A stretch of DNA of 64,000 nt from Amycolatopsis mongoliensis (GCF_030285665.1 NZ_CP127295.1:62001-126000); one strand, 5' to 3'. Shown: positions 42,441-51,415, counted from the first letter of the stretch. Translations and numbers: made by a program. Notes: generated by a model from the letters alone, not told the origin.

Positions 42441-43526
42441 ATGATGACGCACGACCAGTACCTGGCCACGCGCAGGTTCGCCGCCCTCGACGGGGTCCGG
42501 GCCATCGCCGCCGTGCTCGTCGTCTTCTTCCATTACGGGGGCCCCAACTGGGAGCGGGCCAACGGCTGGATCGGCGTCCACCTGTTCTTCGTGCTCTCCG
42601 GCTTCCTGATCACCACCCTGGCCCTGCGCGAGGAAGCCCGCGATGGCCGGATCTCGCTCGCAGAGTTCTACATCCGGCGGGTGTTCCGGATCCTCCCCGT
42701 CTACTACGTCGTCCTCGGGGTGGTCGTCGTCTTCGCCTACTTCCGGGGCATGGGCCTGCGGCACAGCGGGATCCTCGCCGCCCTTCCGTGGAACGCCGCC
42801 TTCCTCGGCGAGTTCCACCAGATGATCATGTTCGGCCAGGCCTGGACGCTCGGCGTCGAGCAGAAGTTCTACCTCGTCTGGCCGCTGCTCGCGTTCGGCC
42901 TCGGCGCGCTCGGCTTCGTGAAACGCCTGAGTCTCGCCGCCGGCCTCGTCGTGCTCATGTTCGCGCTGATCTCCTTCCTGCCTTATGCGACCTCGTACTC
43001 GCCGATCCTCATCGGCTGCGCGCTGGCGATCGTGCTGCACCACCGCAAGGGATTCGCCGCATTGCGCGTGTTCACGCACCCCGTCGCCGGGCTGGTGGTC
43101 GCCGCCGCACTGATCACGGTCCAGACCACATTCGGCGAGATCAGCGAGCTGCTCAGCGACGAACACGGTGTTGTCACCAGCACGGTCTACATCCTGCTCG
43201 CCGCGCTGCTGGTACCGTCGCTGGTCGCCGGCGGGCCGCTCGCCTGGGTCCTGTCCCTGCGGCCGATGCGGTTCATCGGGGAGCGGTCGTATTCGCTCTA
43301 CCTCATGCAGGGCGTCATCGCGGTGGCGCTCGCGGGCGCGATCCCGCAGTTCGCCCCGCACCGGACGCTCACCGCGGTCGCCGTGACTTTCGTCGGGCTG
43401 CTGGCTGCCGATCTGCTCTACCGCTGGGTCGAGATCCCGATGATCGACGTCGGTCGCCGCATCATCGCGCGGCGCCGGGCCAAGAAGACGGAACCGGCGG
43501 AGGAGGTCGCGCTGGTCGCGGCCTGA
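42441..43526 (+). CDS. Acyltransferase-3 family membrane protein (OafA/YrhL-like)
   Basis: 361 residues with about ten membrane helices. The acyltransferase-3 signatures are present: ALDGVRAIAAVLVVFFHYG (catalytic His in the first helix), GVHLFFVLSGFLI, YIRRVFRILPVYYVV and SLYLMQG. Such proteins O-acylate cell-surface sugars, peptidoglycan or secreted natural products. No SGNH domain is attached and no sugar cluster is adjacent, so the target is unknown. ATG at 42441 was preferred over earlier in-frame starts as the conserved part begins ~10 residues on; TACATT upstream may be its -10. A terminator follows. Confidence 0.9.
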   Translation: MMTHDQYLATRRFAALDGVRAIAAVLVVFFHYGGPNWERANGWIGVHLFFVLSGFLITTLALREEARDGRISLAEFYIRRVFRILPVYYVVLGVVVVFAYFRGMGLRHSGILAALPWNAAFLGEFHQMIMFGQAWTLGVEQKFYLVWPLLAFGLGALGFVKRLSLAAGLVVLMFALISFLPYATSYSPILIGCALAIVLHHRKGFAALRVFTHPVAGLVVAAALITVQTTFGEISELLSDEHGVVTSTVYILLAALLVPSLVAGGPLAWVLSLRPMRFIGERSYSLYLMQGVIAVALAGAIPQFAPHRTLTAVAVTFVGLLAADLLYRWVEIPMIDVGRRIIARRRAKKTEPAEEVALVAA

Positions 43527-43538
43527 CTCCGGACGGGA

Positions 43539-43571
43539 AAGCCGGGTGCCGCGCAGTGCAGCACCCGGCTT
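43539..43571. terminator. Bidirectional terminator between convergent genes
   Basis: AAGCCGGGTGC (43539-43549) pairs with GCACCCGGCTT (43561-43571) around an 11-nt loop. It lies between the acyltransferase stop and the convergent exporter stop, and its T-tail reads on either strand only weakly. Confidence 0.6.
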
Positions 43572-43582
43572 CGAAACCACCG

Positions 43583-45352
43583 TCAGCGTTCGCTCGCCGG
43601 CGACACCAGTTCGCTCGGCCCGCCGCCGGACTCGCCGGCCACCGCGGCCAGCTCCTCGCCCACCGACTCGCGGTCCTTCGGGCGCGCGTCCTTCGTCAGC
43701 AACGACGCCACCGCGCCGATCAGGCAGACCGCGATCGCGAAGCCGAACGCCACCGCCAGGCCGGACTGGAACGGGCCCGAGATCAGGTTCGGGAAGAAGC
43801 TGCGGCCCGTCAGGAACGACGCCTGGTCCGGCGGCAGCGCCGTCAGCTGACCGCCCAGGAGCTGCTGGATCGGGTTGTAGCCCAGGAACGCCGCGAACAG
43901 CACCGCCACCGCCGGCAGGTGCGCCACCTGCGTGGCCGCCGCCTCGGGGACGCCGTGGGCGATCAGGCCGTCGTGCATCGTCGACGGGAGGCTGCTCGAC
44001 AGGCCCGAGATGATCAGGCTGAAGAAGAAGCCGATCGACAGGACCATCGCCGCGTTCTGGAACGTCGTCATCATGCCCGCGCCGGAGCCGCGGGCGTCCG
44101 CCGGCAGGCTGTTCATCACCTCGGCGCGGTTGGGCGAGGAGAACATGCCCATGCCGATGCCGTTGATCAGCAGGATCGCCGCGAACGCCCAGTAGTCGAA
44201 GTTCACCGGCAGGATGATCAGCAGCAGGAACGTGATCGCCGTGATCAGCAGGCCGCTGGAGGCGAGCAGGCGGCTGCCGATCCGGTCGGCGAGGATGCCC
44301 GACGTCGGGGCGGCCAGCAGGAAGCCGACCGTCATCGGGAGCATGTAGATGCCCGCCCACAACGGCGTCTGCTCGAACGTGTAGCCGTGCTGCGGCAGCC
44401 AGATGCCCTGCAGCCAGATGATCAGGATGAACTGCAGGCCACCGCGCCCGAGCGACGCCGTCAGGTTCGCGATGTTGCCCCAGGTGAACGACCGGATCTT
44501 GAACAGCGACAGCCGGAACAGCGGGTTGTCGACCTTGGTCTCGATGATCACGAACGCGACCAGCACCGCGACGCCGCCGATCAGGCAGCTCAGGACCATC
44601 GGGCTGCCCCAGCCGGTCGGCGACGAGCCGTAGGGCTGGATGCCGTAGGTGATCCCGATCAGGACGGCGATCAGGCCGAGCGCGAAGGTGATGTTGCCCC
44701 ACCAGTCCATCCGCGCGTGCTTGCGAACGCCGGTGTCGTGCAGCTTGAGGTACGCCCAGATCGTGCCGATCACGCCGAAGGGCACCGACACCAGGAAGAT
44801 CAGGTTCCAGTCGACCGGCGCGAGCACGCCGCCGACGACCAGGCCGAGGAACGAGCCCGCGATGGCCGCGACGCCGTTCATGCCGAGCGCGAGGCCGCGC
44901 TGGTTGGCCGGGAAGGCGTCGGTGAGGATCGCCGAGGAGTTCGCCATCAGGAAGGCGCCGCCGACGCCCTGCACGATGCGCCAGCCGATCAGCCACAACG
45001 CGGCCGCGTCGCCGTCGAACCAGGTGACGGCCAGCATGATGGAGGAAACGGTGAAGACGGCGAAGCCGAGGTTGTACATCCTCGCGCGGCCGTACATGTC
45101 GCCGAGCCTGCCGAAGCTCACCACCAGCACCGCGGTGACCACGAGGAAGCCCATGATCATCCACAGCAGGTAGCTGGTGTTGGCCGGTTCGAGGGGGTTG
45201 ATGCCGATGCCCTTGAAGATGTCGGGCAGCGCGATCAGCACGATCGAGGAGTTGATCGTGGCGATCAGCATGCCCAGCGTCGTGTTGGACAGCGCGATCC
45301 ACTTGTACCGCGGCCCCAGTTCCGCGATCGAATACGTCCGGCGTTCCGCCAC
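43583..45352 (-). CDS. DHA2-family MFS exporter (14 TMS)
   Basis: 589 residues. Fourteen membrane helices are expected from length and pattern. SFGRLGDMYGRARMYNLG is the motif A loop after helix 2; GWRIVQGVGGAFLMANSSAIL matches motif C-type antiporter sequences. The C-terminal tail (ESVGEELAAVAGE) is hydrophilic. DHA2 proteins export drugs, dyes or lipids by proton antiport. GTG at 45352 was chosen because the upstream extension would overlap the promoter: TTGCCA, 17 nt, TAGCCT. That promoter is covered by two palindromes, so the gene is probably repressed by a regulator not encoded beside it. Confidence 0.9.
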   Translation of the reverse strand: MAERRTYSIAELGPRYKWIALSNTTLGMLIATINSSIVLIALPDIFKGIGINPLEPANTSYLLWMIMGFLVVTAVLVVSFGRLGDMYGRARMYNLGFAVFTVSSIMLAVTWFDGDAAALWLIGWRIVQGVGGAFLMANSSAILTDAFPANQRGLALGMNGVAAIAGSFLGLVVGGVLAPVDWNLIFLVSVPFGVIGTIWAYLKLHDTGVRKHARMDWWGNITFALGLIAVLIGITYGIQPYGSSPTGWGSPMVLSCLIGGVAVLVAFVIIETKVDNPLFRLSLFKIRSFTWGNIANLTASLGRGGLQFILIIWLQGIWLPQHGYTFEQTPLWAGIYMLPMTVGFLLAAPTSGILADRIGSRLLASSGLLITAITFLLLIILPVNFDYWAFAAILLINGIGMGMFSSPNRAEVMNSLPADARGSGAGMMTTFQNAAMVLSIGFFFSLIISGLSSSLPSTMHDGLIAHGVPEAAATQVAHLPAVAVLFAAFLGYNPIQQLLGGQLTALPPDQASFLTGRSFFPNLISGPFQSGLAVAFGFAIAVCLIGAVASLLTKDARPKDRESVGEELAAVAGESGGGPSELVSPASER

Positions 45353-45379
45353 TGTGCAACCCTTCTGCTCGCAAAGTCC

Positions 45380-45415
45380 CTTAGCTAGGCTAAGCAACTT
45401 GCTTGCGTATGGCAA
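45380..45415 (-). promoter_or_regulatory. Promoter of DHA2 exporter with two overlapping palindromes
   Basis: On the minus strand, TTGCCA (45415-45410) and TAGCCT (-10) are 17 nt apart. Two palindromes overlap the spacer and -10: AAGCAAGTTGCTT (45392-45404) and CTTAGCCTAGCTAAG (45380-45394). This is the usual layout of a MarR- or TetR-type repressor site on an exporter gene. Beyond it to 45530, no gene is seen; a plus-strand TTGACT-N17-TACTCG reads toward the repeat. Confidence 0.6.
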
Positions 45416-45530
45416 CCAACTGGGCGATCCCCCTGCGAGAGCATGATCACACTCGCTTGACTGTCCTTTGTGGACCCTTTACTCGAACGGCCGGGGAGTG
45501 TGACGGCAGGGGCTCCTCGGCGGCCTGCCA

Positions 45531-45615
45531 GCGCCCCAATGTGGCCTTCGGTGCGTCTCACGCACCGAAGGCGGCCTTGGGTGCGTGAGACGCAACCAAG
45601 GCCGCCTTGGGGCGC
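45531..45615. repeat. Compound palindromic repeat, family C second locus
   Basis: GCGCCCCAA (45531-45539) closes with TTGGGGCGC (45607-45615). Inside are two hairpins: GCCTTCGGTGCGT facing its complement around CTC (45544-45572), and GGCCTTGGGTGCGT facing a one-mismatch complement around GAG (45573-45603). Same design and words as the block at 28482-28675. The remaining sequence to 45746 shows no gene. Confidence 0.85.
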
Positions 45616-45746
45616 TTGCGGTCTGGGGAAGTTCGCAGCGGGTGTGGACAACTCGGCCGCACGCGTCAGGGACTGTCGGTGCCTGCCGGTAACGGTGAAA
45701 TCGGGGGTCCCCCTCACGGCCGGGCGGAGTCGGCGGCGGTCGGGTG

Positions 45747-47192
45747 TCAACGGACCAGGCGGCCGAGCAGCGCGACCCCCTCGGCGATCTCCGTCGACGT
45801 CCGGGCCGCGTACCCCAGCACCAGCCCCGGGCGCCCCGGGAGCTGCCGGTGCCACGACAACGGCTGGACCTTCACCCCCTCCGCCAGCGCGGCCGCCGCC
45901 AGCGCGACGTCGTCCAGGTCCGCGTCGAACGTGATCGTCAGGTGCAGGCCCGCCGCCGCGCCGTGGACGACCGCCGAGGGCAGGTCCGTCGCCAGTGACC
46001 GGATCATCGCGTCGCGGCGGCGGCGGTGCCGGGAGCGGACCACCCGCAGCTGACGCTCCAGCTCGCCCGTCTCCATCAACCGGGCCAGGACCAGCTGGGC
46101 CAGCACCGGGTTGCCCAGATCGGCGAACCGCTTCGCCGCCACCAGGTCGTCACGGAACCGCGCAGGCGCCAACAGCCAGCCGACGCGCAAAGCCGGCGCC
46201 AGCAGCTTCGACACACTGCCCGTGTACAGCACCTCCGGCAACATCGACCGGACCGCGGGCACCGGCGCGCGGTCGTAGCGGTGCTCCGCGTCGTAGTCGT
46301 CCTCCACGACGATGCCGCCCTCGGCCGCCCAGCGCATCAAGGCGCGGCGGCGCTCGCCGCCCAGGACCACGCCCATCGGGAACTGGTGGGCCGGGGTCAG
46401 CAGCACGGCCGGAGCGCGCAGGCCGGCGACCCGCAGGCCGTCTTCGTCCACCGGGACCGGTGGCGTCGCCAGGCCGCAGTGGTGCAGGTGCTGCCGAGCG
46501 CCCAGCGAGCTCGGGTCCTCCACGGCGACCTCGTCGATGCCGTGCTGCCGCAGCACCTCCCCCACCAGCGTCAACGCCTGCGCGACGCCGGCCACCACGA
46601 TGATCCCGCCGGGGTCGACGCGGATGCCGCGGCTGCGCGCCAGCCAGTGCGACACCGCGAGCCGCATCGCCGGCGCGCCGCGGGGGTCGCCGTAGCCGAA
46701 ATGGGACGGCTCCAGCTCGTCCAGCACCGCCCGTTCGGCCCGCAGCCACGCCGCGCGCGGGAACGCCGTCAGGTCCGGGACACCCGGGGTGAGGTCGATC
46801 CGGGCCGGGGCCGCGCGGACCGCGTCGAACACCTCGACGCCCGGCATCGACGTGATCACCTTCGACGGCGGCCGGATGTGCGCGGGCGCCGGCGGGAGCA
46901 CCGGCGCAGCCACCACCACCGTGCCGGCCCGGCCGCGGCCCGCCGCGTGGCCGTCGTCGATCAGGCGCTGGTAGGCCTCGGTGACCACACCCCGCGACAC
47001 GCGCAGCTCGGCGGCCAGGACCCGGGACGCGGGCAGCCGGCTCCCGACCGGGAGGCGGCCGTCGGCGACGGCGGCGCGCAGCTGCCCGGCGAGCCAGTCC
47101 GCGAGCCCGCCCGGCGGCGCCTCGCGGACGTCGAGCTGGAGGAAGTCCGAGCCTATGGACCCCTCAGAGAGCGACGTTTTGGCTCTGTCCAT
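45747..47192 (-). CDS. MocR-type (GntR-aminotransferase) transcriptional regulator
   Basis: 481 residues. An N-terminal GntR winged HTH (LPVGSRLPASRVLAAELRVSRGVVTEAYQRL, residues ~45-75) is joined by a linker to a fold-type I aminotransferase domain with PLP lysine in YTGSVSKLLAPALRVGW and DDYDAEHRYDR contacting the cofactor. MocR regulators use PLP as sensor, most often controlling PLP or amine metabolism genes. It is divergent from a methyltransferase gene with 28 bp between starts, so that gene is the likely target. ATG at 47192 fits the domain start; an earlier start is possible. Confidence 0.9.
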   Translation of the reverse strand: MDRAKTSLSEGSIGSDFLQLDVREAPPGGLADWLAGQLRAAVADGRLPVGSRLPASRVLAAELRVSRGVVTEAYQRLIDDGHAAGRGRAGTVVVAAPVLPPAPAHIRPPSKVITSMPGVEVFDAVRAAPARIDLTPGVPDLTAFPRAAWLRAERAVLDELEPSHFGYGDPRGAPAMRLAVSHWLARSRGIRVDPGGIIVVAGVAQALTLVGEVLRQHGIDEVAVEDPSSLGARQHLHHCGLATPPVPVDEDGLRVAGLRAPAVLLTPAHQFPMGVVLGGERRRALMRWAAEGGIVVEDDYDAEHRYDRAPVPAVRSMLPEVLYTGSVSKLLAPALRVGWLLAPARFRDDLVAAKRFADLGNPVLAQLVLARLMETGELERQLRVVRSRHRRRRDAMIRSLATDLPSAVVHGAAAGLHLTITFDADLDDVALAAAALAEGVKVQPLSWHRQLPGRPGLVLGYAARTSTEIAEGVALLGRLVR

Positions 47193-47220
47193 CGAGCCAT
47201 TGTCGCAGCACGCTGGTCGT

Positions 47221-48018
47221 ATGGACACCACTTACGTGCACGGATACACCGCACCCGAGGCCCGGCGCCTCGGCGACCAGGCCGACACCCTGGCCGGGCT
47301 GCTGCACGCCGGGACGGCCTATCCCGCCGGGAGCCGCGTGCTGGAGGTCGGCTGCGGCGTCGGCGCGCAGACCGTCCACCTCGTGGCCCGCAGCCCGGGC
47401 GCGCACCTGACCGCGGTCGACGTCTCCGAAGACTCCCTGGACCAAGCCAGGCGGAGAGTCCCGGGCGTCGAGTTCCGCCAGGCCGACCTCTTCGCCCTCG
47501 ACGGCGAGTGGGACCACCTCTTCGTCTGCTTCGTGCTCGAACACCTGCCGGAGCCGGAGAAAGCGTTGGCACACCTGCAAACCCTGCTGCGGCCGGGCGG
47601 CACGATCACCGTCATCGAGGGCGACCACGGCTCGGCGTTCTTCCACCCGCGCAGCGAGCACGCCCAGGCGGCGATCGACTGCCTCGTGCGCCTGCAGGCC
47701 GACGCCGGTGGAGACGGGCTCCTCGGCCGGCGCCTCTACCCACTGCTCGCCGACGCCGGTTTCGACGACGTCAGGGTCGAACCGCGGACGGTCTACGCGG
47801 ACGCGTCGAAGCCGGAGCTCGTCACCGGCTTCACCCGCGACACCTTCACCGCGATGGTCGAAGGCGTCGGCGAAACCGCTGTCGCGAACGGCCTCATCTG
47901 CGAGGCCGACTGGGCGCGCGGGATCCGCGACCTTTACCGCACCACCAGGGAATACGGAGCCTTCCACTACACGTTCTTCAAGGCAACAGCTCGCCGCACT
48001 CCGGGAGGAGCGTCATGA
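47221..48018 (+). CDS. Class I SAM-dependent methyltransferase
   Basis: 265 residues. Motif I is VLEVGCGVGAQT, the acidic end of strand 2 is TAVDVSEDSL, and motif II/III are WDHLFVCFVLEHLPEPEKAL and LLRPGGTITVIEGDHG. The ~110-residue C-terminal part (YADASKPELVTGFTRD onward) forms the substrate cap and matches small-molecule methyltransferases. Substrate unknown. It is divergent from the MocR gene, and its stop codon overlaps the ATG of a small membrane protein gene as ATGA. Confidence 0.9.
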   Translation: MDTTYVHGYTAPEARRLGDQADTLAGLLHAGTAYPAGSRVLEVGCGVGAQTVHLVARSPGAHLTAVDVSEDSLDQARRRVPGVEFRQADLFALDGEWDHLFVCFVLEHLPEPEKALAHLQTLLRPGGTITVIEGDHGSAFFHPRSEHAQAAIDCLVRLQADAGGDGLLGRRLYPLLADAGFDDVRVEPRTVYADASKPELVTGFTRDTFTAMVEGVGETAVANGLICEADWARGIRDLYRTTREYGAFHYTFFKATARRTPGGAS

Positions 48019-48251
48019 TCATCGCCGTTCTCGCCGCCGTTGTCCTGCTCGCCTGGGCGCTCGACCACGCGTACCGCCGCCGTCCGTACCCGCGCAACCG
48101 CTTGGCGGGCAGCACGAACGTCTTCGACCGGGACGTCCAGCGGCTCGAAGGCGACCTGGTCGCCGACGAACGCCACTACCCGGCGGCCCGGTCCAAGGCC
48201 GCCAAGTGGTCCTTGACCCGGATCGCGCCGGGCACGCACTCCCCGGCGTAA
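48015..48251 (+). CDS. Small membrane protein coupled to the methyltransferase
   Basis: 78 residues: one membrane helix at 1-17 (MIIAVLAAVVLLAWALDHAY), then a basic stretch and a soluble tail ending RIAPGTHSPA. The ATG lies in GGAGGAGCGTCATGA, overlapping the methyltransferase stop, with a good ribosome-binding site. The last 76 bp overlap the 3' end of the convergent SARP regulator gene, which is unusual but not rare for such pairs. Family not recognised. Confidence 0.6.
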   Translation: MIIAVLAAVVLLAWALDHAYRRRPYPRNRLAGSTNVFDRDVQRLEGDLVADERHYPAARSKAAKWSLTRIAPGTHSPA

Positions 48252-51200
48252 CAAGCCAGCGCGCGTTCCCAGTGCCCGCGCGCCGTTTCCGGCTCACCAA
48301 GTCCACAGTGGACTTCACCGAGCCCGCAGTAGGCCTTGCCCTGCTCGGGACGGCAGCCCGTTTCCTTCGCCACGGCCAGGGCTTCGCGGTGGTAGCCGAG
48401 CGCGTCCGAGGGCGCGCCCCGGGCCGCGGCCAGCGCGCCGAGACTGTTGAGCACCCGGGACTCCACGCCCCGGTCGCCGCATTCGCGGGCCAGGCCCAGC
48501 GCCTCCTCGAGGTGCTGGGCCGCCTCGTCGGGCCGGCCCTGCGCCAGCCGGACGTCTCCGAGGTGCTTGAGCGCGACGCTGCGGTTGGTCGGGCTTCCCG
48601 TCTCCTGCGCGATTTCCAGTGCCCGCTCGAGGTGCGCGGCGGCTTCGTCGTACCGGCCGCGCGCGTGCTCGACGTCGCCGAGGATGCCCAGCGCGTACCC
48701 CTCGCTGACCCGCACGCCCATGGCGCCGAAGTGCTCCAGCCCTTCCTCCAGTGCACGGACCGCTTCGTCGTGGCGCCCCAGAGCTGAGAGCGCGTCGCCC
48801 ATGTTGACCAGCGCATACCCCTCGCTGGTGCGGTCGGCGGTGTCGCGGGCGAGGGCGTGCGCTTCCTCGAAATAGCCGATCGCTTCGCCGTACCGGCCGA
48901 TGCCGCGGCAGGAACAGCCGAGCACCACCAGCACGAGGCCTTCGCTGGTGCGGTCGCCCGCCTTGCGGGCCAGTGACAGGGCTTCCGTCGAGTACGTGAT
49001 CGCCTCGGCGAACCGGCCCAGCGCCCGGCAGACCAGGCCGAGGGTGTTGACCGCGTGGATCTCGGTGCGCTGGTCGCCGGTCTCGCGGGCGAGGACGAGC
49101 GCCTCCTCGAGGTACCGCCGCGCTTCCCGCGATCGGCCGACGCGCCAGTGGCCGAGCGCGATCAGGATGAGCGGCTCGGCTTCGGCCACCCGGTCGCCGG
49201 CGTCGCGGGCCAGCGCCGACGCGTGCGAGTGCAGCACCAGCGATTCCTCGTGGTAGCCGCCGACGTCCAGGTAGTGCCACAGGATCCCGGACAGCAGCCG
49301 GAGGTGGTCGGCCCACCCGTGCCGCGTCGCGTGCGCCGCGACGGCCAGGAGGTTGCGGCGCTCGGCTTCCAGCCACGCCGGCGCGTCGATGACCTTGATG
49401 TCCGGGTCGGGCACGTCCGGGCGCAGGTGCCGTTCCTGCGGCAGGACGGCGTCCATGGCCTGCGCGGCCGAGCGGACGTAGAAGTCGAACAGCCGCTGCT
49501 GCGCGTCGTGGCTCTCGGTCTCGTCCCGCGCCGCGAGCTCGGCGGCGTAGACGCGCAGCAGGTCGTGCTGCTGGACGCGGTCGTCGCCGGTCTCCTGCGC
49601 GAGGTGGGCGCGGACCAGGGTGCCGGTCAGCCGTTCCGCCTCCGGCAGGGGGACGCCGGCGAGCGCGGCGATCGCGGCGGGGGTCAGGTCGCGGCCCGGG
49701 TGCAGGCCGCAGAGCCGGAACACGCGCGCGGCGTCGGCCGCGAGGTGCCGGTAGGACCACGAGAAGACCGCGCGGACCGCGGTCAGCGGGTCGCCGCCGC
49801 CGTCGAGCAGGTCGAGCCGCCGGCGTTCGTCGGCCAGCTCGTCCGCGAGCGCGGCGAGCCGCTCCCCCGGCCGGCTCAGCGCCAGCTCGGCGACCAGCCG
49901 CAACGCCAGCGGCAGCCGGGCGGAGTACCCGATCAGCGCCTCGGCGGCGTCCGGCTCGTCGTCGACGCGCGCGCCGAGCAGCGTTCGCAGCAGGTCGAGG
50001 GCTTCGTCTTCGGTCAGCAGGTCCACGAGCACGCGGCGGGCGCCGTGCCGCGCGACCAGCCCGGGCAGCGCGTCGCGGCTGGTCACCAGGACCAGGCACG
50101 ACGCCGAGCCGGGCAGCAGCGGGCGGACCTGCCCGACCGAGCCGGCGTTGTCCAGCAGCAGCACCATCCGCCGGCCGGTGAGCGCGGTGCGGAACTTCGC
50201 GGCCCGCTCCTCCTGCTCGGCGGGGATGTCCGCGCCGTCGACGCCGAGGGCGCGCAGGAACCCGGACAGCGCGTCGCCCGGCTCGACCGGCCGGACCGGG
50301 CCGTAGCCGTGCAGGTCGAGGTGGAGCTGGCCGTCCGGGAACTCGCCGAGGTGCCGCTGGGCCCAGTGGACGGCGAGGGCGGTCTTGCCGACCCCGCCGG
50401 TGCCGGACAGGACGGCGATCCGCGCGCCGGTCCCGTCGCCTTCGAGGAGGGCGTCCAGCTCGGCCAGCTGGTCGGTGCGGCCGCGGAAGCCGGCGACGTC
50501 GGCGGGCAGCTGGGCGGGGACGCGGGCCGGCGGCTCCGGGGCGGCGAAGTCCTGCCGCAGCACCTGCCGCTGGGCCGCGCGCAGCTCGGGGCCGGGTTCG
50601 ATGCCCAGTTCGCCGTCCAGCCGCTGCCGGACCTCCTCGAACACCGCCAGCGCGGCGGCCTGCCGCCCGGACGCGGCGAGCACCTGCATGAGCCGGGCGT
50701 GCGCGGACTCGTTCAGCGGCTCCTCGGCGGTGAGCACGCGCAGCTGGACCGCCGCGTCCTCGGGGTCCGCGACCTCGGCGTACGCCATCACCGCCTTCGC
50801 GCGCTTCATCGCCAGGGCCAGCCGGGCGGGGTGCTGCCGGAGCCGTCCGACGTCGGCGAGCGCCGGGCCGCGCCAGAGCTCCAAGGCCTCGCGGTGGGCG
50901 CCTTCGGCCAAGAACGCTTCGAAACGCAGGAGGTCGAGGTCGTCCGCACCGGCGGACAGCCGGTAGCCGCCCTTGTCGGTGGCGATGAGGTCGGCGGGCC
51001 GCAGTGCCCGCCGCAGCCGCGCGACGTAGGTGTGCAGCAGGTCCAGGCACGACGGCGGCGGCTCGTCCCAGATGACGTCGACGAGGTCCTCGCGCCGGAC
51101 GGTGTGGTTCGGCTGCACCGCCAGCATCGCGAGCAGCAGGCGCTGCTTCTCGGCGCCGATCTCGACCGGGGAATCCCCGCGCAGCACGGTGAGCGGGCCC

Positions 51201-51415
51201 AGGACGCCGATCCGCACCGGCTCCGGAGGTGCTTCGGCAAGCGCTTCCCGCAGCCGGCGTTCGGTCTCCGGCCGGGGCCGGCGGACGCTGCCGAGCTCGG
51301 CGTTGCGCACCGCGCGCAGGCTCAGCCCGGCGCGGCCGGCCAGCTGGGCCTGGGTGAGGCCGGCGAGCACGCGCCGCTCCCGCAGCCACCGGGCGAACGG
51401 CAGGCCATCGTCCAC
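48176..51415 (-). CDS. AfsR/SARP-family regulator: XRE-SARP-NB-ARC-TPR
   Basis: 1079 residues in four parts. Residues 1-60 hold a Cro/C1-type HTH (LTQAQLAGRAGLSLRAVRNAE). About 70-310 is a SARP module: an OmpR-like winged HTH (VLRGDSPVEIGAEKQRLLLA) plus a BTAD helical domain (LRFEAFLAEGAHREALELW). About 330-620 is an NB-ARC ATPase with Walker A SGTGGVGKTALA and RMVLLLDNA as Walker B. The C-terminal ~350 residues are nine or so TPR/PPR-like repeats of the type GRYDEAAAHLERALEIAQETG. The added N-terminal HTH distinguishes it from AfsR. Such proteins control secondary metabolism; no cluster is adjacent. GTG at 51415 follows GGGGAGAGG. Confidence 0.9.
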   Translation of the reverse strand: MDDGLPFARWLRERRVLAGLTQAQLAGRAGLSLRAVRNAELGSVRRPRPETERRLREALAEAPPEPVRIGVLGPLTVLRGDSPVEIGAEKQRLLLAMLAVQPNHTVRREDLVDVIWDEPPPSCLDLLHTYVARLRRALRPADLIATDKGGYRLSAGADDLDLLRFEAFLAEGAHREALELWRGPALADVGRLRQHPARLALAMKRAKAVMAYAEVADPEDAAVQLRVLTAEEPLNESAHARLMQVLAASGRQAAALAVFEEVRQRLDGELGIEPGPELRAAQRQVLRQDFAAPEPPARVPAQLPADVAGFRGRTDQLAELDALLEGDGTGARIAVLSGTGGVGKTALAVHWAQRHLGEFPDGQLHLDLHGYGPVRPVEPGDALSGFLRALGVDGADIPAEQEERAAKFRTALTGRRMVLLLDNAGSVGQVRPLLPGSASCLVLVTSRDALPGLVARHGARRVLVDLLTEDEALDLLRTLLGARVDDEPDAAEALIGYSARLPLALRLVAELALSRPGERLAALADELADERRRLDLLDGGGDPLTAVRAVFSWSYRHLAADAARVFRLCGLHPGRDLTPAAIAALAGVPLPEAERLTGTLVRAHLAQETGDDRVQQHDLLRVYAAELAARDETESHDAQQRLFDFYVRSAAQAMDAVLPQERHLRPDVPDPDIKVIDAPAWLEAERRNLLAVAAHATRHGWADHLRLLSGILWHYLDVGGYHEESLVLHSHASALARDAGDRVAEAEPLILIALGHWRVGRSREARRYLEEALVLARETGDQRTEIHAVNTLGLVCRALGRFAEAITYSTEALSLARKAGDRTSEGLVLVVLGCSCRGIGRYGEAIGYFEEAHALARDTADRTSEGYALVNMGDALSALGRHDEAVRALEEGLEHFGAMGVRVSEGYALGILGDVEHARGRYDEAAAHLERALEIAQETGSPTNRSVALKHLGDVRLAQGRPDEAAQHLEEALGLARECGDRGVESRVLNSLGALAAARGAPSDALGYHREALAVAKETGCRPEQGKAYCGLGEVHCGLGEPETARGHWERALACYAGECVPGAIRVKDHLAALDRAAG

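Noticed and set aside
42402..45374. A 990-codon minus-strand frame covering the DHA2 gene and its neighbour
   Set aside because: Lacks recognisable domains; the DHA2 exporter and the acyltransferase explain the region in other frames.
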